From JBPOFM01 sp051252455 (GTDB lineage: Bacteria; Bacteroidota; Bacteroidia; Flavobacteriales; Flavobacteriaceae), in the NCBI GenBank assembly GCA_051252455.1, contig JBPOFM010000002.1, positions 310,001 to 374,000 on the forward strand: DNA of 64,000 nucleotides, in the 5' to 3' direction. The position numbers and the translations under genes were made by a program. The notes under the pieces were generated by a model. That model did not search any database, had not been told where the DNA came from, and saw only the letters and a list, made by a program, of their open reading frames with translations. Positions 24,355 through 33,729 of this stretch are shown here, piece after piece. The stretch's first letter is position 1; each line of letters opens with the position of its first letter.

Positions 24355-26637
24355 TTAGTCGTCCTTTCTGTCTTCTCTTGGTTTTCTGTCATCTCTGCGA
24401 TCATCACGTCCACGATTATCTCGAGAACCACGATTGTCACGCGATCCACGATTATCGCGTCCACCACTTCGGCTATCACGACTAGAGTCTCTTGGTGGTC
24501 TTGCAACATAACCTTCTGGTTTATCCAACAAGGCCTTGCGAGATACCTTTTCTTTGCGAGTTTTTGGATCAACTCCAAAATATTTCACTTTGAAAACATC
24601 TCCCATGTTGACAACGTCAGTAACATTTTCTGTACGTTCCCAAGCCAATTCACTTACGTGCAATAAAGTCTCGTTTCCTGGAGCATCCAAATATTCTACA
24701 ACAGCACCAAAATCAAGCATTTTTATCACTTTGACTTCGTAAGCTTCACCAACAGTCGGTTTGAACAATAGCGAATCGATTTTAGTCAAGACCGCATCGA
24801 TACCTTCTTGGTTTGTACCTAAAATTTCAACGATACCTTCCTCTGTAATTGGGTCTTCGTTGATAACGATAGTTGTTTTGGTAGCTTTTTGTAATTCCTG
24901 AATTACTTTTCCACCAGGACCGATTAAGGCTCCGATAAATTCGTTAGGAATCACTCGTGTAATCATTTTTGGAGCGTGAGCCTTCACATCAGCATTTGGC
25001 TGAGCAATTGTTTCAACCAATTTTTCAAGCATATGAAGTCGACCAGCTCTTGCCTGTTTCAAAGCATTCACCAGAATTTCATAAGCCAAACCTTTGACTT
25101 TGATATCCATTTGGCAAGCTGTGATACCGTCTGCAGTACCAGTTACTTTAAAGTCCATATCACCCAAGTGATCTTCGTCACCTAGAATATCAGACAATAC
25201 AGCATATTTTCCAGATTCAGCATCAGAAATCAATCCCATAGCAATACCAGAGACTGGTTTTTTCAATTGTACTCCAGCATCCATAAGTGCCATTGTTCCT
25301 GCACATACAGTTGCCATAGAAGAAGAACCGTTAGATTCCAATACTTCCGATACAACTCGTACTGTGTAAGGGCACTCATCAGGTACCATATTTTTTAAAG
25401 CACGTTGCGCCAAGTTACCATGACCAACTTCTCTACGAGATGTGCCACGGATGGGTCTTGCTTCACCTGTTGAGAAAGGAGGGAAGTTATAATGTAAATA
25501 GAAACGCTCTTCACCTTCAAAAGATGGCATATCTATTTGGTTCGCTTCTCTTGAAGTTCCTAGAGTTACTGTTGCCAATGCTTGAGTTTCTCCACGTGTA
25601 AAAATTGCAGAACCATGCGTTGATGGTAAGTAATCAACTTCACACCAAATAGGTCTAATTTCATCCGTTTTACGACCATCCAAACGTAATCCTTCATTTA
25701 AGGTTAAATCCCTAACGGCAGCTTTCTCAGCTTTATAGTAATATTTAGAAACCATGCCTCCATAATCAGCCAATTCTTCTTCTGAAAATGTGGCTTTAAT
25801 TTCCTCTTTTATAGTGTCAAAAGCAGCACTGCGTTCATGTTTTGCAGAACCTGCCTGTGCAATTGAGTAGACTTTGTCATAAGCCATATCATGAATTTTC
25901 TTTGCTAAATCAGCATCTTCACGTTCTCCTTCGTACTCACGAACTTCTTTCTTACCAAAAGCTTCAGCCAATTTTACTTGTGCAGCACACTGTACTTTTA
26001 TGGCTTCATGTGCAAATTTAATCGCGTCTGCCATTTCTTCTTCAGAAATCTCGTGCATTTCACCTTCAACCATCATCACAGAATCAGCAGAAGCACCAAT
26101 CATCATATCAATATCTGATTCTAATAATTGTGCTCTTGTTGGGTTGATGATAAATTCGCCATTGATACGACCAACTCTAGCTTCAGAGATTGGACATTCA
26201 AAAGGAAAATCTGATAACTGAATCGCAGCCGAAGCAGCCAATCCAGCCATTGCATCTGGCATCACATCATCGTCATGAGACATCAATTGAATCATCACTT
26301 GCGTTTCTGCATGGTAATCTTTAGGGAATAACGGACGCAATACACGATCCACCAAACGCATGGTTAAAACTTCACCATCACTTGGTCTAGCTTCTCTTTT
26401 GAAGAATCCACCTGGATAACGACCTGATGCGGCAAATTTTTCTCTGTAATCAACGGTCAACGGTAAGAAGTCAACGTCGCTTTGTTTGTAGTTGGAAACA
26501 ACGGTACATAATAACATACATTTTCCAGATTGGACAACAACCGAACCATGGGCTTGTTTTGCCAATTTTCCGGTTTCGATGGAGATTGTACGTCCATCAC
26601 CAAGGTCTATGACCTCTTTAAATACTTTTGGAATCAT
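24355..26637 (-). CDS. pnp: Polynucleotide phosphorylase
   Basis: 760 residues. Two RNase PH domains cover about 1-230 and 310-545, the second with GTSRREVGHGNLAQRAL (FFRR-like and phosphate-binding segments) and MDFKVTGTADGITACQMD, which carries the metal-binding aspartates. A KH domain (IGPGGKVIQELQ) lies near 560-615 and an S1 domain near 620-690. The C-terminal 45 residues are a disordered Arg/Asp/Gly repeat (SRDNRG units), a likely RNA-binding tail. The enzyme degrades RNA 3' to 5' with phosphate. The neighbour rpsO upstream is the usual arrangement, and the rpsO terminator separates the two. Confidence 0.97.
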   Translation of the reverse strand: MIPKVFKEVIDLGDGRTISIETGKLAKQAHGSVVVQSGKCMLLCTVVSNYKQSDVDFLPLTVDYREKFAASGRYPGGFFKREARPSDGEVLTMRLVDRVLRPLFPKDYHAETQVMIQLMSHDDDVMPDAMAGLAASAAIQLSDFPFECPISEARVGRINGEFIINPTRAQLLESDIDMMIGASADSVMMVEGEMHEISEEEMADAIKFAHEAIKVQCAAQVKLAEAFGKKEVREYEGEREDADLAKKIHDMAYDKVYSIAQAGSAKHERSAAFDTIKEEIKATFSEEELADYGGMVSKYYYKAEKAAVRDLTLNEGLRLDGRKTDEIRPIWCEVDYLPSTHGSAIFTRGETQALATVTLGTSREANQIDMPSFEGEERFYLHYNFPPFSTGEARPIRGTSRREVGHGNLAQRALKNMVPDECPYTVRVVSEVLESNGSSSMATVCAGTMALMDAGVQLKKPVSGIAMGLISDAESGKYAVLSDILGDEDHLGDMDFKVTGTADGITACQMDIKVKGLAYEILVNALKQARAGRLHMLEKLVETIAQPNADVKAHAPKMITRVIPNEFIGALIGPGGKVIQELQKATKTTIVINEDPITEEGIVEILGTNQEGIDAVLTKIDSLLFKPTVGEAYEVKVIKMLDFGAVVEYLDAPGNETLLHVSELAWERTENVTDVVNMGDVFKVKYFGVDPKTRKEKVSRKALLDKPEGYVARPPRDSSRDSRSGGRDNRGSRDNRGSRDNRGRDDRRDDRKPREDRKDD

Positions 26638-26792
26638 AAATTTTTTAATTCTAATTAAACAATGGTCGTTGTGTTGTTGTAGTGTAGTTGTTGTGTGTGA
26701 CCAATGAAAAACCGTTAGTCCCGATTCGGGATCTAGCTTCTTATTTGCAATAATTTTAGACTCTTATGCTTGAGTTTACTATATAACAAAAA

Positions 26793-26812
26793 ACCACGCT
26801 TGTAGGCGTGGT
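26793..26812 (-). terminator. Terminator between rpsO and pnp
   Basis: A 7-bp stem (ACCACGC with complement, 26793-26799 and 26806-26812) and a 6-base loop. It is followed on the minus strand by a T run from the AAAAA at 26788-26792. It lies just after the rpsO stop and would limit read-through into pnp. Confidence 0.75.
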
Positions 26813-26823
26813 CTTCTGAACAA

Positions 26824-27093
26824 TTATTTTCTTAATCCTAATTCTTTAACGATGGCACGATATCTTAAGACATCTTTTTTGGTCAAGTAATCAAGTAATG
26901 ACCTTCTTTTACCTACCAACTTTACCAATGAACGTTCTGTATTAAAATCTTTACGATTTTTCTTTAAATGTTCAGTTAAATGGTTAATTCTGTAAGTGAA
27001 TAGAGCAATTTGCCCTTCTGCAGAACCTGTGTTTTTTGCATCTTTACCGTGTTTCTCAAAGATGGCTTCTTTTTCTTTTTGATCTAAATACAT
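26824..27093 (-). CDS. rpsO: 30S ribosomal protein S15
   Basis: 89 residues from the ATG at 27093, the normal S15 length. An in-frame ATG further upstream would add 19 non-conserved residues and is rejected. The sequence has the S15 signature TGSAEGQIALFTYRINHLTEHLK followed by RSLVKLVGKRRSLLDYL, which bind 16S rRNA helices. It is part of the small ribosomal subunit. A good promoter lies 55-83 bases upstream. Confidence 0.97.
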   Translation of the reverse strand: MYLDQKEKEAIFEKHGKDAKNTGSAEGQIALFTYRINHLTEHLKKNRKDFNTERSLVKLVGKRRSLLDYLTKKDVLRYRAIVKELGLRK

Positions 27094-27147
27094 GCTAATA
27101 TTATTGTAAATGATTGTTATGTACGACTCGATTTTCGAATCAAGGTG

Positions 27148-27176
27148 CAAATATAGTGTTTTTTAGAGATTTACAA
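27148..27176 (-). promoter_or_regulatory. Promoter of rpsO
   Basis: On the minus strand, TTG (27176-27174), 18 bases, then TATATTTG (27155-27148). This fits the Bacteroidetes TTTG/TAnnTTTG promoter, with the -33 element shortened to TTG, and leaves a leader of about 50 bases before the rpsO ATG. Confidence 0.55.
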
Positions 27177-27622
27177 GGAGATTATATGTAATATTTCTTT
27201 GTTAAAAACATGCAGATAAAATTAAAAGTTTTATGTTGCAAAAGTAGTATGATAGTGCGCTTTCAGTTATGAGTTAAGGAAAATGGGAAGTAAGAAAAAA
27301 GCAAATCTAAAGTTTGGCTTTCAGCGTTAATTTTTGATATTTTATGTTATGGATGGATTTTTATGTATTAAATGTTTAATCAAATATAGAGCATCTCAAG
27401 TTAAGGAAAGAATATGAGCAATAAGGTCCATAAAAAATGAAGAAAGCTTTGAGTATTTAATTCCCCCGAGGCTTGTCTAAAATTTTTAAAGGTATTTTCC
27501 AATTTGTTCCTCGTGAGCTTGCATCAGGGTTATTGTTTATGCTCAATAATTTTTCTAATCCACAAAGGTTGATAGATGATCAGGATTTATTCTATCTATT
27601 AAATCCGTGCATGTAAAATGGA
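27177..27622. other. Intergenic region between rpsO and the SusC-like gene
   Basis: About 450 AT-rich bases with no supported gene. One plus-strand frame is open for some 50 codons up to a TAA at about 27616 but has no start codon and no recognisable family. I see no terminator-quality hairpin near the end of the gene at 27623. Confidence 0.4.
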
Positions 27623-30292
27623 TCATAATGAATAGTTAAAGCCTATTGTAAATTGTCTTGGTCGCAATGAGAATTGATAAGAGTTTATAAAATTAGAGCT
27701 ACCGTTGGTCGTAGAAAAAAAAGGTGTATCAAAAATATTAAGTAAAGAAGCCTTAAAAAACAGCTTTTTGGAAGGTTTATAAAAAAATGACATATTAAAT
27801 AATGTGTTATTGTTTGCATCACTTCCTGAAGTTTCAGCTCTCGAAGATTCAACTCCAACATGGAGACGTGTTTTTGAACTAGTATAGAAATCTATATTCG
27901 CAGTTTGAAAAAGAGTTGAATTCTCAACCTGATTGAGTGTGGTTTGGGATTTTCCAAAATTTAATTTAGCTTCATATTCAATCGTAAACCAAGTTCTGTG
28001 ATCCCAAGTTAGCCCAAAATCAATATTATGCCTTCGGTTAATGGCATCAATAATTTGGTTGTTAAAAAGCAGTTCTGTTTCAGTATAATTATAAGAATAT
28101 GATAATTCGGAATTGAAAGAGCCTAAAAAGCTTTTTGTGATATTTATAGATAAACCATAATTAGTTGTGGAATTAGGTCTTTCAACTACTTCTGTCGTTA
28201 TAAATCCTTCATTACTTAAAAGATTTGAAAATGTCACATCTGATTTAGTTTCGTTCCATTGACCTCTTAAATTAACAAAAATGCTCTTTAGAATATTCGT
28301 GTAATTTAAATATGGAACTATTGATTTTGTTCTAGTTCTATTGACAACATTTGGGTTTTGAACCAACGTACTAAAACTCGTTAAAACCACAGGGGTGTAA
28401 AGTTGATTAAAGTCGGAAATTGCGGTGTTTTGAAAGTAACTTGAACCTAGACGCCATTTCGAGTTAATCTTGTGTTTAAAGGAAACGTAGGGTTGAATGA
28501 ATAGATATGAATTGCTTTTGGATAAACTTAAATCATTTTTCTCTTCTGTATTCAAGCTGATAAAATCTGCTGATAGCCCCCAAGAAAAACTAATCCTGCC
28601 CACATTGATTTTTGAGTTTATTTTTGAGGATGAGGATAATTTATTAAAGTCAAATTCACTGGAGAAAGGAAAATTCTGTTCTGTAAATTCTGGAACCTGT
28701 TCGAGATCACTTACAAATTTAAAACTATTATATCCTACACTCTGATTGGCATTCCAGTTTAAATTCAGCCATTTAAAAGCAAAGTCGGTATACCCCGCAA
28801 CATTAAATTTTTTGACATAGACATTTTGAACTGTAGCTTCGTTCATCGAATTCTCATCAAACACGGATTCAAAAACTGGCGGCAAAACACTTAAGTTTTC
28901 AGAATTTTGTTCATACTGCGTAATCAATCCTCCTTGAATGATGTTATCCTTCCTTATTAAAGTTTTGACAATCGTACTGTTGCTTATCTGAAAATCACTA
29001 TGTTGATAATTTGATTCAATGTCATTATCATTGAGTAGGATACGCTCTATTCCTGTATTATTTACATACTTGTAATTTGTAATATTTTTCAAATAGAAAT
29101 TACGTTTATTGATTTCTTGGTTTATTCCAGCTTGAAAGCGTTGTGTCCTCAAGTGATTTCTACTTTTGTTGTCTATAACGCTAGAGTCATTGTTGGTTAA
29201 ATAGATAGTAGAGGATTTAGTTTGAATTTGGCTCAACTCATTAATGTAGTTAATGTTCCATTTTACCAGTGTAGTATCACTTATTTTATGGATGGCATCA
29301 TTAGTAATTGCATAGGAATCATTATCAAGCCAGTATTTATCAGATAAAACCACACCATTAATATTAGGGGCGCTAATGACTGGTGCTTCATCAAGCTTAA
29401 GACTAAAGATATGAGTGTTTCCCACGGTCAAATCGCTACCAATGTTCCTTAATGTTTTACCGTTATTATTTGATTTAACACTTCCAATATCCTGAAATTT
29501 ATCATTTAAATAGATTGGTGTGCCTTCCAATTGTTCAGTAAGTGGTAGTCCAGCCTCTCCTTTAACACTGCCCAAAAACAAACTTACATCCTCCTTGATT
29601 TTTAAGTTAAAAGCGACATCGTCGCTTTCCGTTCTCCCAATGTCTATGCGTTCATGGTTGTGATTTTTCATGACATCAATCTCTTTAACAGCATCTGCAG
29701 GAATACCTTGAGTTGCAATATTGTATCTGCCTTCAAGCAGATCTATACCATTAATATACAAATGGCTTATGGGCTTGTCATTATATTTTATCTGACCATT
29801 TTCGCCAATGGTTACGCCGGGTATTCTATTGATAACATCTTCAATCGTATAGTCCTTTTCTGCTTGAATGCCGTTGACATTATAGGTAATTGTATCGCCC
29901 TTTACCTCAACTTTTTTCTGATATTCAACAAAAACCTCATCAAGATGTTCAACCCTTGGGTAAAGTTTAAAATCTTTATGGTTGCTTATGAATGGGATTT
30001 TTAAACGAATGGTTTCATAAGAAAAATGTTTTATTATAAACCATATACTATCCAATTTTAATTCATTTTTTAAAGTCAATTTATAATGACCGTTGTTATC
30101 GGAGTTTTTGTATGCTAAAATATTCGATTCATCTTCTGTATCACTCGCTAAAATCACGGCATTGACTACAGGTTTATTAAGAGAATCAACTATGGTTCCA
30201 TGTAGTTCAAATGTTTGAGCCATCGCAAAAAAAGGCATCCCAATTAGGAATGCCATTAGAGATATAGTCTTTAAAAGTTGATAGTTGTTCAC
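27623..30292 (-). CDS. Outer-membrane beta-barrel protein with carboxypeptidase-like N-domain (TonB-dependent receptor-like)
   Basis: 889 residues from a GTG start at 30292 that overlaps the previous stop (GTGA). A Sec signal peptide covers about residues 1-25 (LIGMPFFAMAQ). Residues about 26-110 form a carboxypeptidase-regulatory-like beta-sandwich (HGTIVDSLNKPV). Residues about 125-215 resemble a TonB plug (IEDVINRIPGVTIGENG, then AVKEIDVMKNH), and the rest is a beta barrel ending in aromatic strands (FTIGFNYSL). The combination is common in Bacteroidetes outer membranes, and many such proteins are paired with GLPGLI proteins, as here. The ligand is unknown. It could be a transport channel or a peptide exporter/receptor. 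Confidence 0.85.
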   Translation of the reverse strand: MNNYQLLKTISLMAFLIGMPFFAMAQTFELHGTIVDSLNKPVVNAVILASDTEDESNILAYKNSDNNGHYKLTLKNELKLDSIWFIIKHFSYETIRLKIPFISNHKDFKLYPRVEHLDEVFVEYQKKVEVKGDTITYNVNGIQAEKDYTIEDVINRIPGVTIGENGQIKYNDKPISHLYINGIDLLEGRYNIATQGIPADAVKEIDVMKNHNHERIDIGRTESDDVAFNLKIKEDVSLFLGSVKGEAGLPLTEQLEGTPIYLNDKFQDIGSVKSNNNGKTLRNIGSDLTVGNTHIFSLKLDEAPVISAPNINGVVLSDKYWLDNDSYAITNDAIHKISDTTLVKWNINYINELSQIQTKSSTIYLTNNDSSVIDNKSRNHLRTQRFQAGINQEINKRNFYLKNITNYKYVNNTGIERILLNDNDIESNYQHSDFQISNSTIVKTLIRKDNIIQGGLITQYEQNSENLSVLPPVFESVFDENSMNEATVQNVYVKKFNVAGYTDFAFKWLNLNWNANQSVGYNSFKFVSDLEQVPEFTEQNFPFSSEFDFNKLSSSSKINSKINVGRISFSWGLSADFISLNTEEKNDLSLSKSNSYLFIQPYVSFKHKINSKWRLGSSYFQNTAISDFNQLYTPVVLTSFSTLVQNPNVVNRTRTKSIVPYLNYTNILKSIFVNLRGQWNETKSDVTFSNLLSNEGFITTEVVERPNSTTNYGLSINITKSFLGSFNSELSYSYNYTETELLFNNQIIDAINRRHNIDFGLTWDHRTWFTIEYEAKLNFGKSQTTLNQVENSTLFQTANIDFYTSSKTRLHVGVESSRAETSGSDANNNTLFNMSFFYKPSKKLFFKASLLNIFDTPFFSTTNGSSNFINSYQFSLRPRQFTIGFNYSL

Positions 30293-31134
30293 TTTTTCTC
30301 GGAACGTTCAATAAAATTTATAAGTTTAGGATTTCTATTTGTATTGATTCTCTCGCCACTTAAATCCGTAGCAACAAAATTTGAAACAGGATCGCCGCCA
30401 CGGTTCATAAATCGCAATTTTTCATCTAAACTCATTTGGTTAAATTTAGTTCTTATTGCGTAAAATTCTTCACTCTTAATAGGCTCAAATGTTTTTTCAT
30501 CCTGATCTTCCGCATCATTTATAAAATAATTAGCCACTTTTGAATCTGTGATAAAATTACCTGTTTTTATCTCGTTTATAGTAAAATTGAATATATGTTC
30601 ACTGTCACTTATATTTAGAATTAATCCTGGAAGCCCATTGAATTTATATGGCCCAAATGATACAGGTATTTTAGTAGTGTACCAAGCAGTCCATTCTCTC
30701 CCTGTATAATTTATAATAGCCTTTTTACAGGTATAGCCGCTGATCAATGTATCTTTATTGATTAATTTCCAATTGCTCATTTGCTTTTCCTGAAATTGAT
30801 ACCAGTCATTTCCAATTTCCTCATAATGGGTTGTTGAAGTGCCATCACTCTTTATCACATAATAAAATGGCGATTTATAGAGAAAGGCATCCTCCAGTGT
30901 GAGTTTTCTGTCCTGCTGAATTTTATCAAGGTTCATCATCGCTTCAAAAGTAAATAATGAACCTTGATTGTTAACAATCAATATAGTATTTTCACTCAAT
31001 GCTGATTCAGATGTTTCAAATTTTTTATAATCAAATCGATATGATGCCCAAAAGTTGGGTTTCTTATCGGCTATGGTTTGTGAAATACCTGAATATGCAA
31101 TTGTAAAAACAATAAATACGATTATTTTTTTCAT
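30289..31134 (-). CDS. GLPGLI family secreted protein
   Basis: 281 residues from the ATG at 31134, which begins a clear signal peptide (KKIIVFIVFTIAYSGISQ). Upstream in-frame codons belong to another reading frame of the small gene before it. The family name-giving motif GLPGLI is at residues 167-172, preceded by an EWTAWYTTKIP segment and a cysteine-containing SGYTCKKA. The family function is unknown. Members are periplasmic or surface-exposed and sit next to TonB-receptor-like barrels, as here: stop and next start overlap (GTGA). The neighbour upstream is a short secreted Cys-containing protein with a frameshift, so the three genes form one operon. Confidence 0.9.
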   Translation of the reverse strand: MKKIIVFIVFTIAYSGISQTIADKKPNFWASYRFDYKKFETSESALSENTILIVNNQGSLFTFEAMMNLDKIQQDRKLTLEDAFLYKSPFYYVIKSDGTSTTHYEEIGNDWYQFQEKQMSNWKLINKDTLISGYTCKKAIINYTGREWTAWYTTKIPVSFGPYKFNGLPGLILNISDSEHIFNFTINEIKTGNFITDSKVANYFINDAEDQDEKTFEPIKSEEFYAIRTKFNQMSLDEKLRFMNRGGDPVSNFVATDLSGERINTNRNPKLINFIERSEKK

Positions 31135-31139
31135 ATCTC

Positions 31140-31384
31140 TTAACATTCCGTGAATGAGTAGGAGAACATAAGGGCTTCTCTTATTGTAGGCTTTCTTCTC
31201 ATTGTTCCTTCTGAAGCTATCCAATTGTTAGTGTCAACAGATGGAATGCCTGTTAGTGGTATTTCGACTGATAGACAAGTAGAGCCACAATCGGTAGTAA
31301 TCAAAGTGGATTGAGCATCACATTGTGCTGATGATGTAAAGCAATACCTGCAACAGCTATAACAGTTAAAATAAGTTTTTTCAT
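31140..31384 (-). pseudogene. Small secreted protein gene, frameshifted
   Basis: Read from the ATG at 31384, the frame gives a signal-peptide start (MKKLILTVIAVAGIA) and then runs into a stop after 12 unrelated codons. One base further, a second frame continues without a break: FTSSAQ, then a Cys-containing mature part (CDAQSTLITTDCGSTCLSV) up to YSFTEC and TAA at 31142-31140. Adding a single base after GGTATTGC rejoins the two into an 81-residue secreted protein with a perfect signal peptide ending in SSAQ. The stop lies five bases before the GLPGLI start. It is either a real one-base deletion or a sequencing error. I do not recognise the family; a short secreted substrate or ligand of the neighbouring barrel is a guess. 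Confidence 0.75.
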
Positions 31385-31519
31385 AATTTATTATATTTAA
31401 TTGATTAATAATAAACTAAATGTAAAATGTAAAATGTAAAAATCCTAATAAAAACTTAAAAAAATTAAGAATTTACGGTTTTCCCGTAATGTTTTTGAGA
31501 AAAAATATTACAAATAAAA

Positions 31520-31541
31520 AATACCGTCGACGAACGGTATT
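31520..31541 (-). terminator. Terminator of accD
   Basis: An 8-bp stem AATACCGT with its complement (31520-31527 and 31534-31541) and a 6-base loop. On the minus strand it is followed by a T-rich stretch (TTTTTATTTG). It lies about 58 bases after the accD stop. Confidence 0.7.
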
Positions 31542-31598
31542 ATTTTAACGGGAAATCTATTCAAAATTCTGTGATAGGAATTGATTGATCTAATGGTT

Positions 31599-32456
31599 TT
31601 AAACCCGTAAGGGCTGATTGGTAATCAAATCAATATAAAGATTCACCTTACTCTTCAGATCTTTACGTTCCGTGATAAAATCCAAAAAGCCATGTTCTAA
31701 TAAAAATTCGGCGGTTTGAAAATCTTCAGGCAATTCCTGTCCAGTAGTGTCTCTTACCACGCGTGGACCTGCGAAGCCAATTAATGCTCCAGGTTCACTG
31801 ATATTGATGTCACCTAACATAGCAAAAGACGCAGTGGTACCACCAGTAGTTGGATCTGTACACAGCGAAATATACGGAATTCCAGCATCTGCCAATTGCG
31901 CTAATTTTGCAGACGTTTTGGCCAATTGCATCAATGATAATGCAGCTTCTTGCATACGAGCGCCTCCCGATTTTGAGATGATCATAAATGGTATTTTCTT
32001 TTTAAGGGCGTAATCTCCAGCACGTGCAATTTTTTCACCAACGACCGATCCCATCGAACCTCCAATAAAAGCGAAGTCCATACAGGCAATCACCAAATCC
32101 TTTTCATTGGATTTACCAACAGCACAACGGACAGCATCCTTTAAATTGGTTTTTTCCTGTGCAGCTTTTAGGCGGTCCGGATATTTTTTTGTGTCTTCAA
32201 ATTTTAACGGGTCTTTGGAGTCTAAATTCTCATCCAACTCTTTGAACTTGTTATCGTCAAACAAAATTTGAAAATATTCGCGGCTTCCGATTCGCACGTG
32301 ATATCCATCTTCTGGACTTACAAAAAAGTTTTTTTCGAGCTCTTCGGTATCAATTATCTTACCAGTTGGAGATTTGTACCACAGACCTTTTGGTGTGTCT
32401 TTTTTCTCTTCAGTAGTCGTTGTAATTCCTTTCGTTTTTCTTTTAAACCAAGACAT
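31599..32456 (-). CDS. accD: Acetyl-CoA carboxylase, carboxyltransferase beta subunit
   Basis: 285 residues. The carboxyltransferase core is clear: RDAVRCAVGKSN-like start, ACMDFAFIGGSMGSVVGEK, IISKSGGARMQEA, CTDPTTGGTTASFAMLGD and GFAGPRVVRDT. With AccA it transfers the carboxyl group from biotin to acetyl-CoA, the first step of fatty-acid synthesis. The N-terminal zinc ribbon is preserved in outline (LWYKSPTGK, then FVSPEDGYH), but all four cysteines of the two CxxC pairs are replaced (Ser29/Gly32 and Ser47/Asp50), so it should not bind zinc. It lies between fbaA and the GLPGLI operon, 84 bases from fbaA, and may be co-transcribed with it. Confidence 0.94.
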   Translation of the reverse strand: MSWFKRKTKGITTTTEEKKDTPKGLWYKSPTGKIIDTEELEKNFFVSPEDGYHVRIGSREYFQILFDDNKFKELDENLDSKDPLKFEDTKKYPDRLKAAQEKTNLKDAVRCAVGKSNEKDLVIACMDFAFIGGSMGSVVGEKIARAGDYALKKKIPFMIISKSGGARMQEAALSLMQLAKTSAKLAQLADAGIPYISLCTDPTTGGTTASFAMLGDINISEPGALIGFAGPRVVRDTTGQELPEDFQTAEFLLEHGFLDFITERKDLKSKVNLYIDLITNQPLRV

Positions 32457-32540
32457 GTAGATGTGCGATTTTAGATTTGCGATTTACGATTTTTGAAAAT
32501 TTAAAAAATCGAAATCGAAAGTTAGTTTAGTGATGCAAAG

Positions 32541-33608
32541 TTATAAAGTATTTACATTATTAAGGTCTTCAAATGCCTTTTTTAAACGAGTTACAAATGC
32601 ATCCTCTCCTTTACGTAGCCAAACCCTTGGGTCATAGTATTTTTTATTTGGAGAATCATCTCCATCAGGATTACCAATCTGACTTTTCAGATATTCTGAA
32701 TGTTCGTCATAATAATCGCGTACTCCGCTCATAAATGCATATTGCATATCTGTATCAATATTCATTTTGATCACGCCATAGCTGATACCTTCTCGAATTT
32801 CTTCAACCGTAGATCCAGAACCGCCATGGAAAACAAAATCAATATGATTGTGTTCAACACCAAATTTTTTAGAAACATAATCCTGTGAGTTTTTCAGGAT
32901 TTTTGGTGTTAGCTTCACATTTCCTGGTTTGTAAACACCATGTACGTTTCCAAAAGCTGCCGCAATTGTAAATTGATCACTCACTTTACTTAATTCTTCG
33001 TATGCGTAGGCAACTTCTTCTGGTTGTGTGTATAGTTTTGAATCGTCCACATCGGTATTGTCTACACCATCTTCTTCACCACCAGTAATACCCAACTCAA
33101 TTTCGAGGGTCATTCCCATTTTGCTCATACGCTTCAAGTATTCCTTGCAGATTTCGATGTTTTCCTCAATTGGTTCTTCTGACAAGTCTATCATGTGTGA
33201 ACTATACAACGGTTTCCCTGTTTCGGCGAAATGCTTCTCGCTAGCTTCCAACAAACCATCAATCCAAGGCAACAATTTTTTAGCGCAATGGTCTGTATGT
33301 AGAATTACTGGTACTCCGTATGCTTCCGCCATTAAATGAACATGCTTTGCACCCGCAACACCGCCTGCAATGGCTGCTTTTTGGTTTTCATTGCTCAATC
33401 CTTTTCCTGCATTAAAAATTGCTCCACCATTCGAAAATTGAATAATCACTGGCGCATTTAATGCTTTCGCCGTTTCCAGTACAGCGTTGATTGTATTGGA
33501 ACCGATGACATTAACGGCTGGAAGGGCAAAATTTTTCTCTTTGGCAAGTTTAAAGATGTCCTGAACTTCTTTTCCTGTTGCAACTCCTGCTTTTATATGA
33601 TGACTCAT
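32541..33608 (-). CDS. fbaA: Fructose-bisphosphate aldolase, class II
   Basis: 355 residues from the ATG at 33608, where the class II N-terminus begins (SHHIKAGVATGKEVQDIF). An earlier in-frame ATG adds 12 non-conserved residues and is rejected. The zinc ligands are visible in LHTDHCAKKLLPW, in the FGNVHGVYKPG segment and in FHGGSGS, and a NMDTDMQ-like NIDTDMQ segment provides the catalytic and substrate-binding part. The enzyme splits fructose-1,6-bisphosphate in glycolysis and runs in reverse in gluconeogenesis. Confidence 0.96.
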   Translation of the reverse strand: MSHHIKAGVATGKEVQDIFKLAKEKNFALPAVNVIGSNTINAVLETAKALNAPVIIQFSNGGAIFNAGKGLSNENQKAAIAGGVAGAKHVHLMAEAYGVPVILHTDHCAKKLLPWIDGLLEASEKHFAETGKPLYSSHMIDLSEEPIEENIEICKEYLKRMSKMGMTLEIELGITGGEEDGVDNTDVDDSKLYTQPEEVAYAYEELSKVSDQFTIAAAFGNVHGVYKPGNVKLTPKILKNSQDYVSKKFGVEHNHIDFVFHGGSGSTVEEIREGISYGVIKMNIDTDMQYAFMSGVRDYYDEHSEYLKSQIGNPDGDDSPNKKYYDPRVWLRKGEDAFVTRLKKAFEDLNNVNTL

Positions 33609-33729
33609 GTATGATATGTTTTTAGTTAGAATTTTGTCATTCAAAAATAATGAAATTATAGCGAAACGAACAGCTTTAAACCAACGGATTTTATGCTAAT
33701 ACTTTGTCTAATGCTTTTAAAAGAAAAAA

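Noticed and set aside
27463..27618. Open stretch of about 50 codons upstream of the SusC-like gene's end, plus strand
   Set aside because: Bounded by stops on both sides with no initiation codon near its start, and the translation matches nothing I know.
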